From a bacterium UBA3734 (lineage in GTDB: Bacteria > Bacteroidota > Bacteroidia > Bacteroidales > Bacteroidaceae), in assembly GCA_002372575.1 (NCBI GenBank), contig DFHC01000091.1, positions 1 through 41,210 of the forward strand: 41,210 nt of DNA, given 5' to 3'. Below the pieces are notes generated by a model. That model saw only the letters and a list, made by a program, of their open reading frames with translations. It ran no database searches and was not told the DNA's origin. Positions 34,506-41,210 of this stretch are shown one piece after another. Position 1 is the stretch's first letter, and every line of letters starts with the position of its first letter. The position numbers and the translations under genes were made by a program.

Positions 34506-35451
34506 GATAAATGTTAAGCTGCTGTCCATGGCAGGACAGGGAGGAAGTGCCTTTGGTATATCCCTGATAAACCTGATGAAGGAACGGAATGATTTAATGG
34601 TTCTTTCATCAGATATGTCTACTCCTGCCGGACTTGATAAGTTCAAGGTTGCATATTCTGATCATTTTATGAACATGGGTATAGCTGAGCAGAATATGAT
34701 AGGAACAGCTGCGGGGCTGACAGAAGAAGGGTATAAGTCTGTGTGCGTGGCTCAATCCTGTTTTATTACAATGCGCAGTTTTGAGCAGGTTCGTCAGTAT
34801 TGTGGTTATATGAAATTGCCTATTGTAATCGTTGGTATTGGATCTGGCCTTTCACTTCAATATATGGGTAACACCCACTATTCTATTGAAGATATGGCGT
34901 TAATGAGAACAATACCAGGAATGACAGTTATTGCTCCATGTGATGCCTTGGAAGCGATGAAAGCCCTGGAGTTTGCTGTAAACCATGATGGTCCTGTTTA
35001 TATAAGACTATATGGTGGTACAGGTATCCCTTCTATATATGACGAAGACTACGATTTTAAGGTTGGCAGTGCTGTGAAACTCAGGGAAGGTAAGGATATC
35101 CAACTGATAGCAACAGGCAGCATGATCTTAACCGCAATGAAGGTTGCAGACATGCTCAACGAAGAAAGAATAACTGCAACCGTAACGAACATGCATACTA
35201 TTAAGCCATTTGATAGTTCTGCCATCGAACTGGATAAACAGTTAATAGTGACTTTGGAGGAACATAGTTTCATTGGAGGATTAGGGAGCACTGTTGCCGA
35301 ATCTTTGTCTGTTCATCCTCAACATCCAAAACTACTTAAGTTGGGTATTAGTGATACGTTTATGCCTGTTGGAAGTTATACATACCTTTTGAATCAGGTA
35401 GGTTTGAGCCCCGAGAAGATAAAGGAAAGTATCATAAAGGAACTAAAATAG
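34495..35451 (+). CDS. Transketolase-like protein, C-terminal subunit
   Basis: 318 residues with the pyrimidine-binding domain (LMVLSSDMSTPAGL, FMNMGIAEQNMIGTAAGL with the cofactor-activating Glu) and the transketolase C-terminal domain (IQLIATGSMI..., VTLEEHSFIGGLG). Complements the TPP-binding subunit to form an alpha2beta2-type enzyme. Similar split proteins include DXS-like and transketolase-like enzymes of natural-product and sugar pathways; the exact donor and acceptor cannot be read here. ACP3 follows after 9 nt. Confidence 0.87.
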   Translation: MENKINVKLLSMAGQGGSAFGISLINLMKERNDLMVLSSDMSTPAGLDKFKVAYSDHFMNMGIAEQNMIGTAAGLTEEGYKSVCVAQSCFITMRSFEQVRQYCGYMKLPIVIVGIGSGLSLQYMGNTHYSIEDMALMRTIPGMTVIAPCDALEAMKALEFAVNHDGPVYIRLYGGTGIPSIYDEDYDFKVGSAVKLREGKDIQLIATGSMILTAMKVADMLNEERITATVTNMHTIKPFDSSAIELDKQLIVTLEEHSFIGGLGSTVAESLSVHPQHPKLLKLGISDTFMPVGSYTYLLNQVGLSPEKIKESIIKELK

Positions 35452-35460
35452 TTAAGCAAT

Positions 35461-35700
35461 ATGGAAACATTAGAGAAAGTAATTGAAATTGTGGCATTAA
35501 CCTGTGAGGTTGACAAGAGTGAAGTAACGGGTGACAGCACTGTGGGTGATTTTCCGGCATGGGATTCCATGGGGCATCTGAGCATTCTTTCAAACGTGGA
35601 GGAGGCCTTCGACATCAGTTTTGAGCCAGAAGAGATGATGGAACTAGAGGATGTCAATGATATAGTGAAGGCAGTCGATGAGAAAATGAATAATCAGTGA
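35461..35700 (+). CDS. Acyl carrier protein 3
   Basis: 79 residues with Ser36 in AWDSMGHLSIL, a canonical DSM/DSL-type site. It is not a close paralogue of ACP1 or ACP2. Immediately downstream of the split transketolase, which recalls systems where a TPP enzyme loads a two-carbon unit on a carrier protein (NapB/NapD in naphthyridinomycin synthesis). No lipoyl domain, which NapB has, is seen here, so that parallel is tentative. Confidence 0.88.
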   Translation: METLEKVIEIVALTCEVDKSEVTGDSTVGDFPAWDSMGHLSILSNVEEAFDISFEPEEMMELEDVNDIVKAVDEKMNNQ

Positions 35701-35804
35701 TTGAGAGTAACTACTTTATAGTTAGCTCATCAGACTCTTTGTGCGTGGTCCTAGAAGTGATAGACATTCCTTTGTAGTTGGTTTGTTTTTAAGATCAGAA
35801 ATCT

Positions 35805-36857
35805 ATGCTTTTTAAGAAAAAGAGATATCCACGAATATGCATGGTCTGTACGGCTTTCTCTTTATTTGAATATTTAATGTATTCAAGCTATGAAGAAATA
35901 AAGAAAACATTCTTTATCATCGAAGATTGGATGTATCCAGACTTTGGATATAAACTCAATCATGTTTATCGTATGCCGGCATGGAAACATAGTTTTTGGT
36001 GGAACCAGAATTTGATATGGATACGTTGGTATTTTATTAAATGGTTTAAGTTGCCCAATTTCAAAAAAACGGAGTTATTTACATTGGACCATTTGCCATA
36101 TCATGCAGTTTTTATTGGGCGTCACAGATACACTTTGTTAGAGGATGGACCATATTGTCACTCAGTCATGTATAAAGACAATGTTCATTTCTCATATGCA
36201 GAAGAGAAAGAATTACAGCATCTTACTTCAAAGAAACGAATACTTCTTCATCGCTTCAGACAAGTTGTTTATGGGCCTGTTTATTTTAATCGATGGGGAA
36301 AAAATGAAGTATGCAGCGATATTATTTTGTCAACTGACGATTATCTATACTATTTTCGTAAAAAAAACATACATCGTTTCAACCTGAAGGGTATTTGGCA
36401 AACCTTTTCTATTGAAAAGAAAAATTTCATATTAAAGGTATTTGATATGACACCTGGAGATATAGAGATGTTGATGTCAAAAAAGATAATAATATTCACT
36501 CAGGCACTGTATCCAGATTATATTAGTATAGAGGAGCATGGGAGAATCTGGAAAGATATTATTTCCAGATATCCAATAGAGCAAATTTTATTAAAACCTC
36601 ATCCAAGAGATTTATATGAATACGAAAAAGAGATAGAAGGACTAACCATTTTCCGAAAGAAAGTTCCTTCTCAGTTTTTTGAAGTTTTAGATTTAAGATT
36701 TTTAAAAGCAGTAACGGCTTATTCCTCGTCAGTTTTTCATTTGAGCGTAGATGAAATTGATTGGTATGGAACCCAAGTACATAAGACAATATCGGAGAGA
36801 GTTGGATTGGTACCTTTTATCCCCGAGGGGCTTAAAGTTAATAAATGTTATTTGTAG
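35805..36857 (+). CDS. GT52/polysialyltransferase-like glycosyltransferase
   Basis: 350 residues, no signal peptide. Two motifs shared by bacterial sialyltransferase families (GT38, GT52, GT80-type) are visible: an acidic Glu113-Asp114-Gly115 (LLEDGPY) and His266-Pro267 in ILLKPHPRD, with a Ser-rich SSSVF near the C terminus that would contact the CMP phosphate. These use CMP-activated ulosonic acids, matching the cytidylyltransferase gene downstream. Very AT-rich. The linkage and exact sugar are unknown. Two flanking non-coding spacers (104 and 194 nt) isolate it from its neighbours. Confidence 0.72.
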   Translation: MLFKKKRYPRICMVCTAFSLFEYLMYSSYEEIKKTFFIIEDWMYPDFGYKLNHVYRMPAWKHSFWWNQNLIWIRWYFIKWFKLPNFKKTELFTLDHLPYHAVFIGRHRYTLLEDGPYCHSVMYKDNVHFSYAEEKELQHLTSKKRILLHRFRQVVYGPVYFNRWGKNEVCSDIILSTDDYLYYFRKKNIHRFNLKGIWQTFSIEKKNFILKVFDMTPGDIEMLMSKKIIIFTQALYPDYISIEEHGRIWKDIISRYPIEQILLKPHPRDLYEYEKEIEGLTIFRKKVPSQFFEVLDLRFLKAVTAYSSSVFHLSVDEIDWYGTQVHKTISERVGLVPFIPEGLKVNKCYL

Positions 36858-37051
36858 ATGATTTGTATGATTCAACTTTCGCAACCTCCGCTTGTTTGGA
36901 GCTAAAAGGAATTAGCTGTAATTAACGAGCCTACGACTTGTGGAGCAAGCAGATAATAGCCTTATTGCAGCAAAGTTAATGTCCGTTAACTTCAGAGATT
37001 GGAAACCTCGTAACTTCCGGTAACTTCCAACATACGAAAATTAAATAATAT
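36858..37051 (+). other. Intergenic region with hairpin and short direct repeats
   Basis: 194 nt without a gene. AGCTAA (36900-36905) pairs with TTAGCT (36912-36917) around a 6-nt loop, but no T run follows, so it is not a classical terminator. TAACTTCC occurs twice (37011-37018 and 37021-37028) with a related GTTAACTTC at 36985-36993. No exact -7 box is found. May be a recombination joint between glycosyltransferase and ulosonic acid genes. Confidence 0.45.
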
Positions 37052-37708
37052 ATGAGAGTAATTGCAATTATGCCTATTAAGCTCAGAAACGAGCGTTGTC
37101 CTGGCAAGAATACAAGGTCACTGGGAGCAAAGCCTTTGTTGCAGTATGAACTAGATAGTCTTAAAGAAACGGAACTGTGTGATGAGATTCTTGTATATTG
37201 CAGTGATGAGGCTGTTGTTCCTTTCTTGCCTAAAAGTGTCATTTTTCTCAAGCGTTCCAAGGAACTTGATTTGCCTACATCCAATTTTACACAGATTTTC
37301 ACCAGTTTTATGAATGAAAAAGATGCGGATATCTATGTCTATGCACATGCAACTGCCCCATTTATAACCGTTGAAACAATGAAACAATGCATTGAAGCAG
37401 TTAAATCAGGAAATTATGATTCTGCGTTTTGTGCCGTGAAGTTGCAAGACTATTTGTGGCAGGATGGGGAGCCGTTAAATTTTGATGCATCGAATTTGCC
37501 TAGAACTCAAGATTTAAAACCGATTTATCAAGAGACCTCTGGCGTCTATGTGTTTACAAAAGAGGTATTCATGAAATATAAGCGCAGGATTGGAGTAAAA
37601 CCTTTTATTAAGGAGGTCTCTTTTAAAGAGGCTGTTGATATCGACAATCCAGAAGACTTTGATCTTGCACAGGTCATGCTAAATGTGAAAATAAATAAAA
37701 CATATTAA
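37052..37708 (+). CDS. NeuA/KdsB-type CMP-sugar synthetase
   Basis: 218 residues of the acylneuraminate cytidylyltransferase family. The nucleotide-binding N terminus reads MPIKLRNERCPGKNTRSLG followed by KPLLQYELDSL, where sialate synthetases have AR-x-x-S-K/R-x-x-x-KN; the KN and GKPL-type elements are kept. Other marks are YVYAHATAPFI, a substrate-binding loop, and VDIDNPEDFDLAQ near the end. Predicted to couple CTP with a 2-keto-3-deoxy sugar acid. Followed after one base by the aldolase gene and then the phosphatase, forming a synthesis-dephosphorylation-activation set. The substrate may be unusual because the residues around the first loop depart from both NeuA and KdsB. Confidence 0.83.
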   Translation: MRVIAIMPIKLRNERCPGKNTRSLGAKPLLQYELDSLKETELCDEILVYCSDEAVVPFLPKSVIFLKRSKELDLPTSNFTQIFTSFMNEKDADIYVYAHATAPFITVETMKQCIEAVKSGNYDSAFCAVKLQDYLWQDGEPLNFDASNLPRTQDLKPIYQETSGVYVFTKEVFMKYKRRIGVKPFIKEVSFKEAVDIDNPEDFDLAQVMLNVKINKTY

Positions 37709-37709
37709 A

Positions 37710-39299
37710 ATGAATTCTATAAAAGTATTAGATGTCACCCTACGAGACGGCGGGTGTGTAAATGATTTTAATTTTGGTCAGGTCTATATGGAACAGATCC
37801 TGGCAGCCCAGGAAGCATCGGGTGTGGATGTAATAGAAATGGGCTATATTGACGAAGTTAAAGGTTCTACGTCGGGACGTACTCAGTACATCAATGAGCA
37901 GGTTATAAGTGAATGCTTGCTTAAGAACAAAAAAACTGGAATTACTTATGTGGCGATGATGGACTATGGTAAGTTCAATGTGGACAATTTGAAACCTCGT
38001 AATGAGAAGAGTATCGATGGATTGCGAGTGGCTTTTCACAAGAAGAATATGCATGATATTATTCCTCTTGGTCGAAAAATTATAGAGAAGGGATATAGGT
38101 TGTTTATTCAGCCAATGATTACTCTGCGTTATACAGATTCAGAGTTGCTGGAATTGATTGAAATGGTGAATAAGGAGTTGCCGGATGCCTCGGGATTCTA
38201 TATTGTGGATAGTTTCGGTGAAATGCGCCCAAACGACATGAACAGAGCTCTTAATCTTGTTGACCATAATCTTATTCCTTCAATGCTGTTGGGATTCCAT
38301 TCTCACAACAATCTCCAGATGTCCTACTCAAATGCTTGTGCTATGCTGCAATTTCCGACAAATAGAGATATTATGCTCGATGCATCTATAATGGGAATGG
38401 GAAAAGGTGCGGGTAATCTGAACACGGAACTGTTATTGGAGCACCTGAATCTTTTCTATGGAAAGAACTATAGAATCAGTCCGCTTTTGGAGGTTATTGA
38501 TAAGGTGATTAACCAATGGCATTCAGAGTTTTATTGGGGATATGCTCCAGAATATTATTTGTCATCAGCGAATCATTGCACTCCAAGTTATGCAGGCCAT
38601 TTTTACAACAAGCATCAGTTACCAATCGATCAAGTTGGTGAATTGCTTAGCATGATTGAGGAAGGGAGGAAGATATCTTTTGATAAGAATTATGCTGAAG
38701 AGCTCTGGCGCAAATATAATGAGAGCAAACAGGTAGACGATTCTGGTGTCGTATCTGAAATGAAGACAATTCTAGGAGGTAAAAAAGTCTTGTTAATTGC
38801 ACCTGGTAAAAGCATTATTGAATACAGACAGAAGATTGAAAAGTATAATCAATCAGAGAATGTGATTTCAATAGGTTTGAATCTAACAGAATCTTTTAAT
38901 GTTGATTATTTGATGACCACCCGACAGGATGTTTATGACACAGCAGTGGAGGCAGGTAAATCTGTGATTACAACCTCAAATGTATCTAAAGGTGCTCGCG
39001 GTAAGGTTAAGATTCTGAACTATAAGAATTGGATTGATATTAGTGATGGTAGAACCCACGATTCTTCATCAGTTATTATGCTTAATTTCTTGAAAGCATG
39101 TGATACAAAGGAAATATTGCTTGCAGGATTCGATGGCTTTGCAGTGAATATTAATGAGAATTATTCAGACCCGAACCTTCGCAGACCGGTTAGTGTTGAA
39201 CAGGTAAACCGTAGAAATGCTTTTTATAAGCGTTTTATTGAAGAAATTGCTTCAACAGGTATTAAGATTTCCTTTATCACGCCATCTAAGTATGAGTAA
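37710..39299 (+). CDS. DRE-TIM (HMGL/DmpG-type) aldolase fused to a Rossmann-like C-terminal domain
   Basis: 529 residues in two parts. Residues 1 to about 330 form a DRE-TIM metallolyase barrel: DVTLRDGG with Arg12 and Asp13, and the metal ligands His197-Ser-His199 (GFHSHNN), then GMGKGAGN. Such enzymes (4-hydroxy-2-oxovalerate aldolase, HMG-CoA lyase) make or break C-C bonds next to a carbonyl. The catalytic His that follows the RDG motif in DmpG is not present (CVNDFNF). Residues from about 350 (KKVLLIAPGKSI) look like a separate nucleotide- or sugar-binding Rossmann-like domain, possibly related to DUF115/MptE-type folds; I do not recognise it with certainty. Located between a CMP-sugar synthetase and KdsC-like phosphatase, it may form a ulosonic acid (inference). 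Confidence 0.75.
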   Translation: MNSIKVLDVTLRDGGCVNDFNFGQVYMEQILAAQEASGVDVIEMGYIDEVKGSTSGRTQYINEQVISECLLKNKKTGITYVAMMDYGKFNVDNLKPRNEKSIDGLRVAFHKKNMHDIIPLGRKIIEKGYRLFIQPMITLRYTDSELLELIEMVNKELPDASGFYIVDSFGEMRPNDMNRALNLVDHNLIPSMLLGFHSHNNLQMSYSNACAMLQFPTNRDIMLDASIMGMGKGAGNLNTELLLEHLNLFYGKNYRISPLLEVIDKVINQWHSEFYWGYAPEYYLSSANHCTPSYAGHFYNKHQLPIDQVGELLSMIEEGRKISFDKNYAEELWRKYNESKQVDDSGVVSEMKTILGGKKVLLIAPGKSIIEYRQKIEKYNQSENVISIGLNLTESFNVDYLMTTRQDVYDTAVEAGKSVITTSNVSKGARGKVKILNYKNWIDISDGRTHDSSSVIMLNFLKACDTKEILLAGFDGFAVNINENYSDPNLRRPVSVEQVNRRNAFYKRFIEEIASTGIKISFITPSKYE

Positions 39300-39783
39300 T
39301 AAGATCAAATTCTTAGTTATGGATGTCGATGGTACCCTGACAGACGGAAGAATATACATGGGTGCCAATGGCGAGGTGATGAAGGCCTTTGACATTAAGG
39401 ATGGTTTTGGAATACACGATATGCTTCCTGCAATGAATATAGTCCCCGTAGTTATTACAGGGAGGGAGTCAAAGATAGTGGAGAATCGCTGTAAAGAATT
39501 GAATGTCAGTTATCTGTTTCAAGGCATCTCTGATAAAGTTTCCACTTTAATCCAATTTCTCAAAGAACAGAGAGGGCACCTCTCAGAAGTGGCTTACATT
39601 GGAGATGATTTAAACGATAAGCCTTGTATGCAAATGATAAAAGACAGTGGAGGACTTGTGGGCGTTCCATCTAATTGCTGTCAAGAGTTAACTCCAATTT
39701 CGGATTTTATATGTGACAGCGAAGGAGGAAGTGGAGCTGTTCGAGAATTTATTGAATGGTTAAGAAGATATAGTATGAGATGA
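39292..39783 (+). CDS. KdsC-like HAD phosphatase
   Basis: 163 residues from the ATG at 39292, overlapping the aldolase stop by 8 nt. HAD motifs of the KdsC (C0, tetrameric) type: DVDGTLTDG, ITGR, and GDDLND, followed by the family tail GGSGAVREFIEWL. KdsC removes the phosphate of Kdo-8-phosphate; relatives act on sialic-acid-9-phosphate or similar. Here the position suggests dephosphorylation of the aldolase product before CMP activation. No Kdo-8-P synthase (KdsA) gene is near. Overlaps the next gene by 4 nt. Confidence 0.87.
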   Translation: MSNKIKFLVMDVDGTLTDGRIYMGANGEVMKAFDIKDGFGIHDMLPAMNIVPVVITGRESKIVENRCKELNVSYLFQGISDKVSTLIQFLKEQRGHLSEVAYIGDDLNDKPCMQMIKDSGGLVGVPSNCCQELTPISDFICDSEGGSGAVREFIEWLRRYSMR

Positions 39784-40190
39784 AAAATGTTTTAACGGTT
39801 GGTGTATACGACCTTATTCACATTGGGCATGTTAACTTGTTTAAAAATGCGAAATCCTTGACTGGGGGGGGGAAATTAATAGTGGCAGTTCAGGATTCTG
39901 AAGTTGTATTAAAGTACAAACCTCAAACCACATTGGTTTATTCTACAGAAGAAAGAATGTATATGGTAAAATCCATAAGGTTTGTAGATGAAGTGATTGT
40001 GTATCAGGGAGTGGACGATATTGTTAAATCAGTTGATTTTGATATCTTTGTTACTGGGCCAGACCAAATTCATTCGGGTTTTCAAAAAGCTATATCTTGG
40101 TGTCTTGAACATGGAAAAAATCATGTTGTTATCCCAAGAACGGAAAGAATTTCTTCTTCATGGCTTAAAGCACAAATAAAACAGATGTGA
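39780..40190 (+). CDS. TagD/GCT-like cytidylyltransferase with in-frame G9 tract
   Basis: 136 residues of the nucleotidyltransferase superfamily: HIGHVNL (HxGH CTP site), and RTERISSSWLK corresponding to the RTxGISTT signature. Enzymes of this size make CDP-glycerol or CDP-ethanolamine-type donors. A run of nine G bases (39864-39872) encodes Gly-Gly-Gly in a surface turn; ten G would meet a stop after nine codons and eight G almost at once. As sequenced it is in frame. Next to a GDPD-like and a LicD gene, so a phosphodiester substituent is likely (inference). Confidence 0.82.
   Translation: MKNVLTVGVYDLIHIGHVNLFKNAKSLTGGGKLIVAVQDSEVVLKYKPQTTLVYSTEERMYMVKSIRFVDEVIVYQGVDDIVKSVDFDIFVTGPDQIHSGFQKAISWCLEHGKNHVVIPRTERISSSWLKAQIKQM
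39864..39872 (+). repeat. Homopolymeric G9 tract in coding sequence
   Basis: Nine G in register with the codons GGG-GGG-GGG of the cytidylyltransferase gene. Unique in the AT-rich half, where the next longest G runs are six. Confidence 0.9.
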
Positions 40191-40192
40191 GT

Positions 40193-41065
40193 ATGCGATT
40201 TCATGAACTAAAAAATGGCTTTTGCTATGGCATGCATGGATGTGGTTTTTATAAGGGAGTATATCATGTTAATGCTTACGAACCTTTCAAATATTGGCGA
40301 AAAAAAGGTGTCGAAGTGATGGAAATAGATATAGCCAAGACGAGTGATAGCTTATTTGTCGCCTTAGCTCATTTGCTGAATGAACATTATCTTGGTTTAG
40401 TAGAAATTACTCCCCCCGATAACATAACTTCTAGCGATTTCTCTGAAAGTTGGTTTATGGATCAAAAGTTATGCGCAAAAACCACTAAAGGTTTAAGTCC
40501 TATGAATCTTCCAATGATTGTCGAGGAAATGCTCAATGACCCCAATCTTTTTATAATGTTTGATTTGTGGAGGTTGTGGGAAAGGAAGAATACGAGATGT
40601 TTTGCTCAGCAACTTCAGGTTCTTTTTGATAAAGCTGATATGGTTGATATGTCAGATAGATGTGTAATAGAGGTATATAATATAGACCAGTTGAATGGAA
40701 TACGTGATGTGTCTAAGCAGCTAAATATTATGTATTGCGTTCATGGGCCCCAAGATCCCAATTTTGATGAAAATGTAAATCCTGAAAGGTTGAAAAGCTT
40801 AGGTGTAAATACGATATCTTTCCCTTGGGAATGTACGAAAGAGTATCCTGGGGAACTTGAACAATATCATCAAGAAGGGTTTACAATTTTTTCTTTATAT
40901 AAAGATAATCGCTATTGTAAACAGATGAGGAAATGTGGTGTAAATGTTAATTTGGTTGACTCACTATATGCTCCTAATACTTTTGTTGCAGTTGGCTTAC
41001 AAAAGTTGAAAGTTCGATTCTGGATTTTAATTAAGAAGGTCGGGAAACGTTTATGCGGAAAATGA
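40193..41065 (+). CDS. Glycerophosphodiester phosphodiesterase-like protein
   Basis: 290 residues from the ATG at 40193; a GTG at 40187 overlapping the previous stop is the alternative. A TIM-barrel GDPD pattern is visible: an N-terminal MHGCG in place of HRG (His15 kept, Arg lost), VMEIDIAKTSD with Glu44 and Asp46, and ALAH with His60. The Glu/Asp metal pair and both His are thus present while the Arg that holds the phosphate is absent, suggesting a changed reaction or substrate, perhaps transfer or binding of a phosphodiester rather than hydrolysis. The C terminus has a hydrophobic basic tail. Overlaps the LicD gene. Confidence 0.68.
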   Translation: MRFHELKNGFCYGMHGCGFYKGVYHVNAYEPFKYWRKKGVEVMEIDIAKTSDSLFVALAHLLNEHYLGLVEITPPDNITSSDFSESWFMDQKLCAKTTKGLSPMNLPMIVEEMLNDPNLFIMFDLWRLWERKNTRCFAQQLQVLFDKADMVDMSDRCVIEVYNIDQLNGIRDVSKQLNIMYCVHGPQDPNFDENVNPERLKSLGVNTISFPWECTKEYPGELEQYHQEGFTIFSLYKDNRYCKQMRKCGVNVNLVDSLYAPNTFVAVGLQKLKVRFWILIKKVGKRLCGK

Positions 41066-41210
41066 CAATTGATGAGGTGCATTATGTAGCCCTTGATATT
41101 ATGAAGGATATACATGAGTTTTGTGAGAATAACGACATACGATACTCACTTGCTTATGGGTCTTTGATAGGGGCTGTGCGCCATCATGGCTTTATTCCAT
41201 GGGATGATGA
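41053..41210 (+). CDS. LicD family phosphotransferase, 3' partial
   Basis: The first 52 residues of a LicD-type protein are visible before the window ends: YSLAYGSLIGAVRHHGFIPWDD, which matches the LicD signature GTLLGAxRHxGFIPWDDD. LicD enzymes transfer phosphocholine or related groups from CDP donors to glycans. Start is the ATG at 41053 or at 41062; the latter overlaps the preceding stop as ATGA. Fits with the cytidylyltransferase two genes upstream as its donor source. Confidence 0.87.
   Translation, partial: MRKMTIDEVHYVALDIMKDIHEFCENNDIRYSLAYGSLIGAVRHHGFIPWDD

Noticed and set aside
1..41210. tRNA, rRNA, CRISPR arrays, insertion sequences, integrases
   Set aside because: Looked for by eye on both strands; no cloverleaf with CCA-type end, no regularly spaced repeats and no transposase or integrase reading frame found.

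Overview
The window looks like the chromosome of a Bacteroidota member, most likely Prevotellaceae-like. The evidence is sequence-internal: several TAnnTTTG -7 boxes (some with a TTTG -33 box 19 nt upstream), start codons mostly without Shine-Dalgarno sequences, BACON-like plus F5/8-type plus M60 secreted peptidases, a PorT-like barrel, a BtuG-like propeller lipoprotein beside a TonB-dependent receptor, and a Prevotella-style C-terminal tail on an LRR protein. No genus can be assigned from the sequence alone.

Two halves differ sharply. Positions 1-23,800 are GC-rich housekeeping and accessory genes: rmuC (5' truncated by the window), ligA, mntP, a type II pantothenate kinase, a secreted block (LRR protein plus two tandem M60 metallopeptidases), two SLC13/DASS anion transporters, a TonB receptor/propeller lipoprotein pair, a minus-strand group (PorT-like barrel, tsaC, ClC channel), fmt, gtrA, and a DegT-family sugar aminotransferase. 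The aminotransferase is preceded by a leader of about 170 nt with three successive predicted hairpins.

From about 23,880 to the window end the DNA is clearly AT-richer and carries one long, tightly packed plus-strand surface-glycan cluster. Its first part is an acyl-supply block: ACP1-SDR1-KASIII-1, then MBOAT, SGNH-like and acyltransferase-3 genes, then a truncated acyltransferase, then ACP2-KASIII-2-SDR2-KASIII-3-SDR3, and then a split transketolase followed by ACP3. All three KASIII-like proteins keep Cys-His-Asn, and all three ACPs keep the phosphopantetheine serine at residue 36. I infer that the block makes short (hydroxy)acyl groups on dedicated ACPs for decorating a glycan.

The second part looks like a CMP-ulosonic acid route: a GT52/polysialyltransferase-like glycosyltransferase with EDG and HP motifs, a NeuA-like cytidylyltransferase, a DRE-TIM (HMGL/DmpG-type) aldolase fused to a C-terminal Rossmann-like domain, and a KdsC-like phosphatase. 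No NeuB/KdsA-type synthase is present, so the aldolase may replace it using pyruvate. The end of the window (a TagD-like cytidylyltransferase carrying an in-frame G9 tract, a GDPD-like protein and the start of a LicD protein) suggests a phosphodiester-linked substituent whose expression may be switched by slippage.

Other points of interest are a QLSLF sliding-clamp motif at the extreme C terminus of LigA, a family of GC-rich palindromes inserted in frame inside two unrelated genes (TonB receptor and fmt), and 7-bp tandem repeats inside coding sequence.
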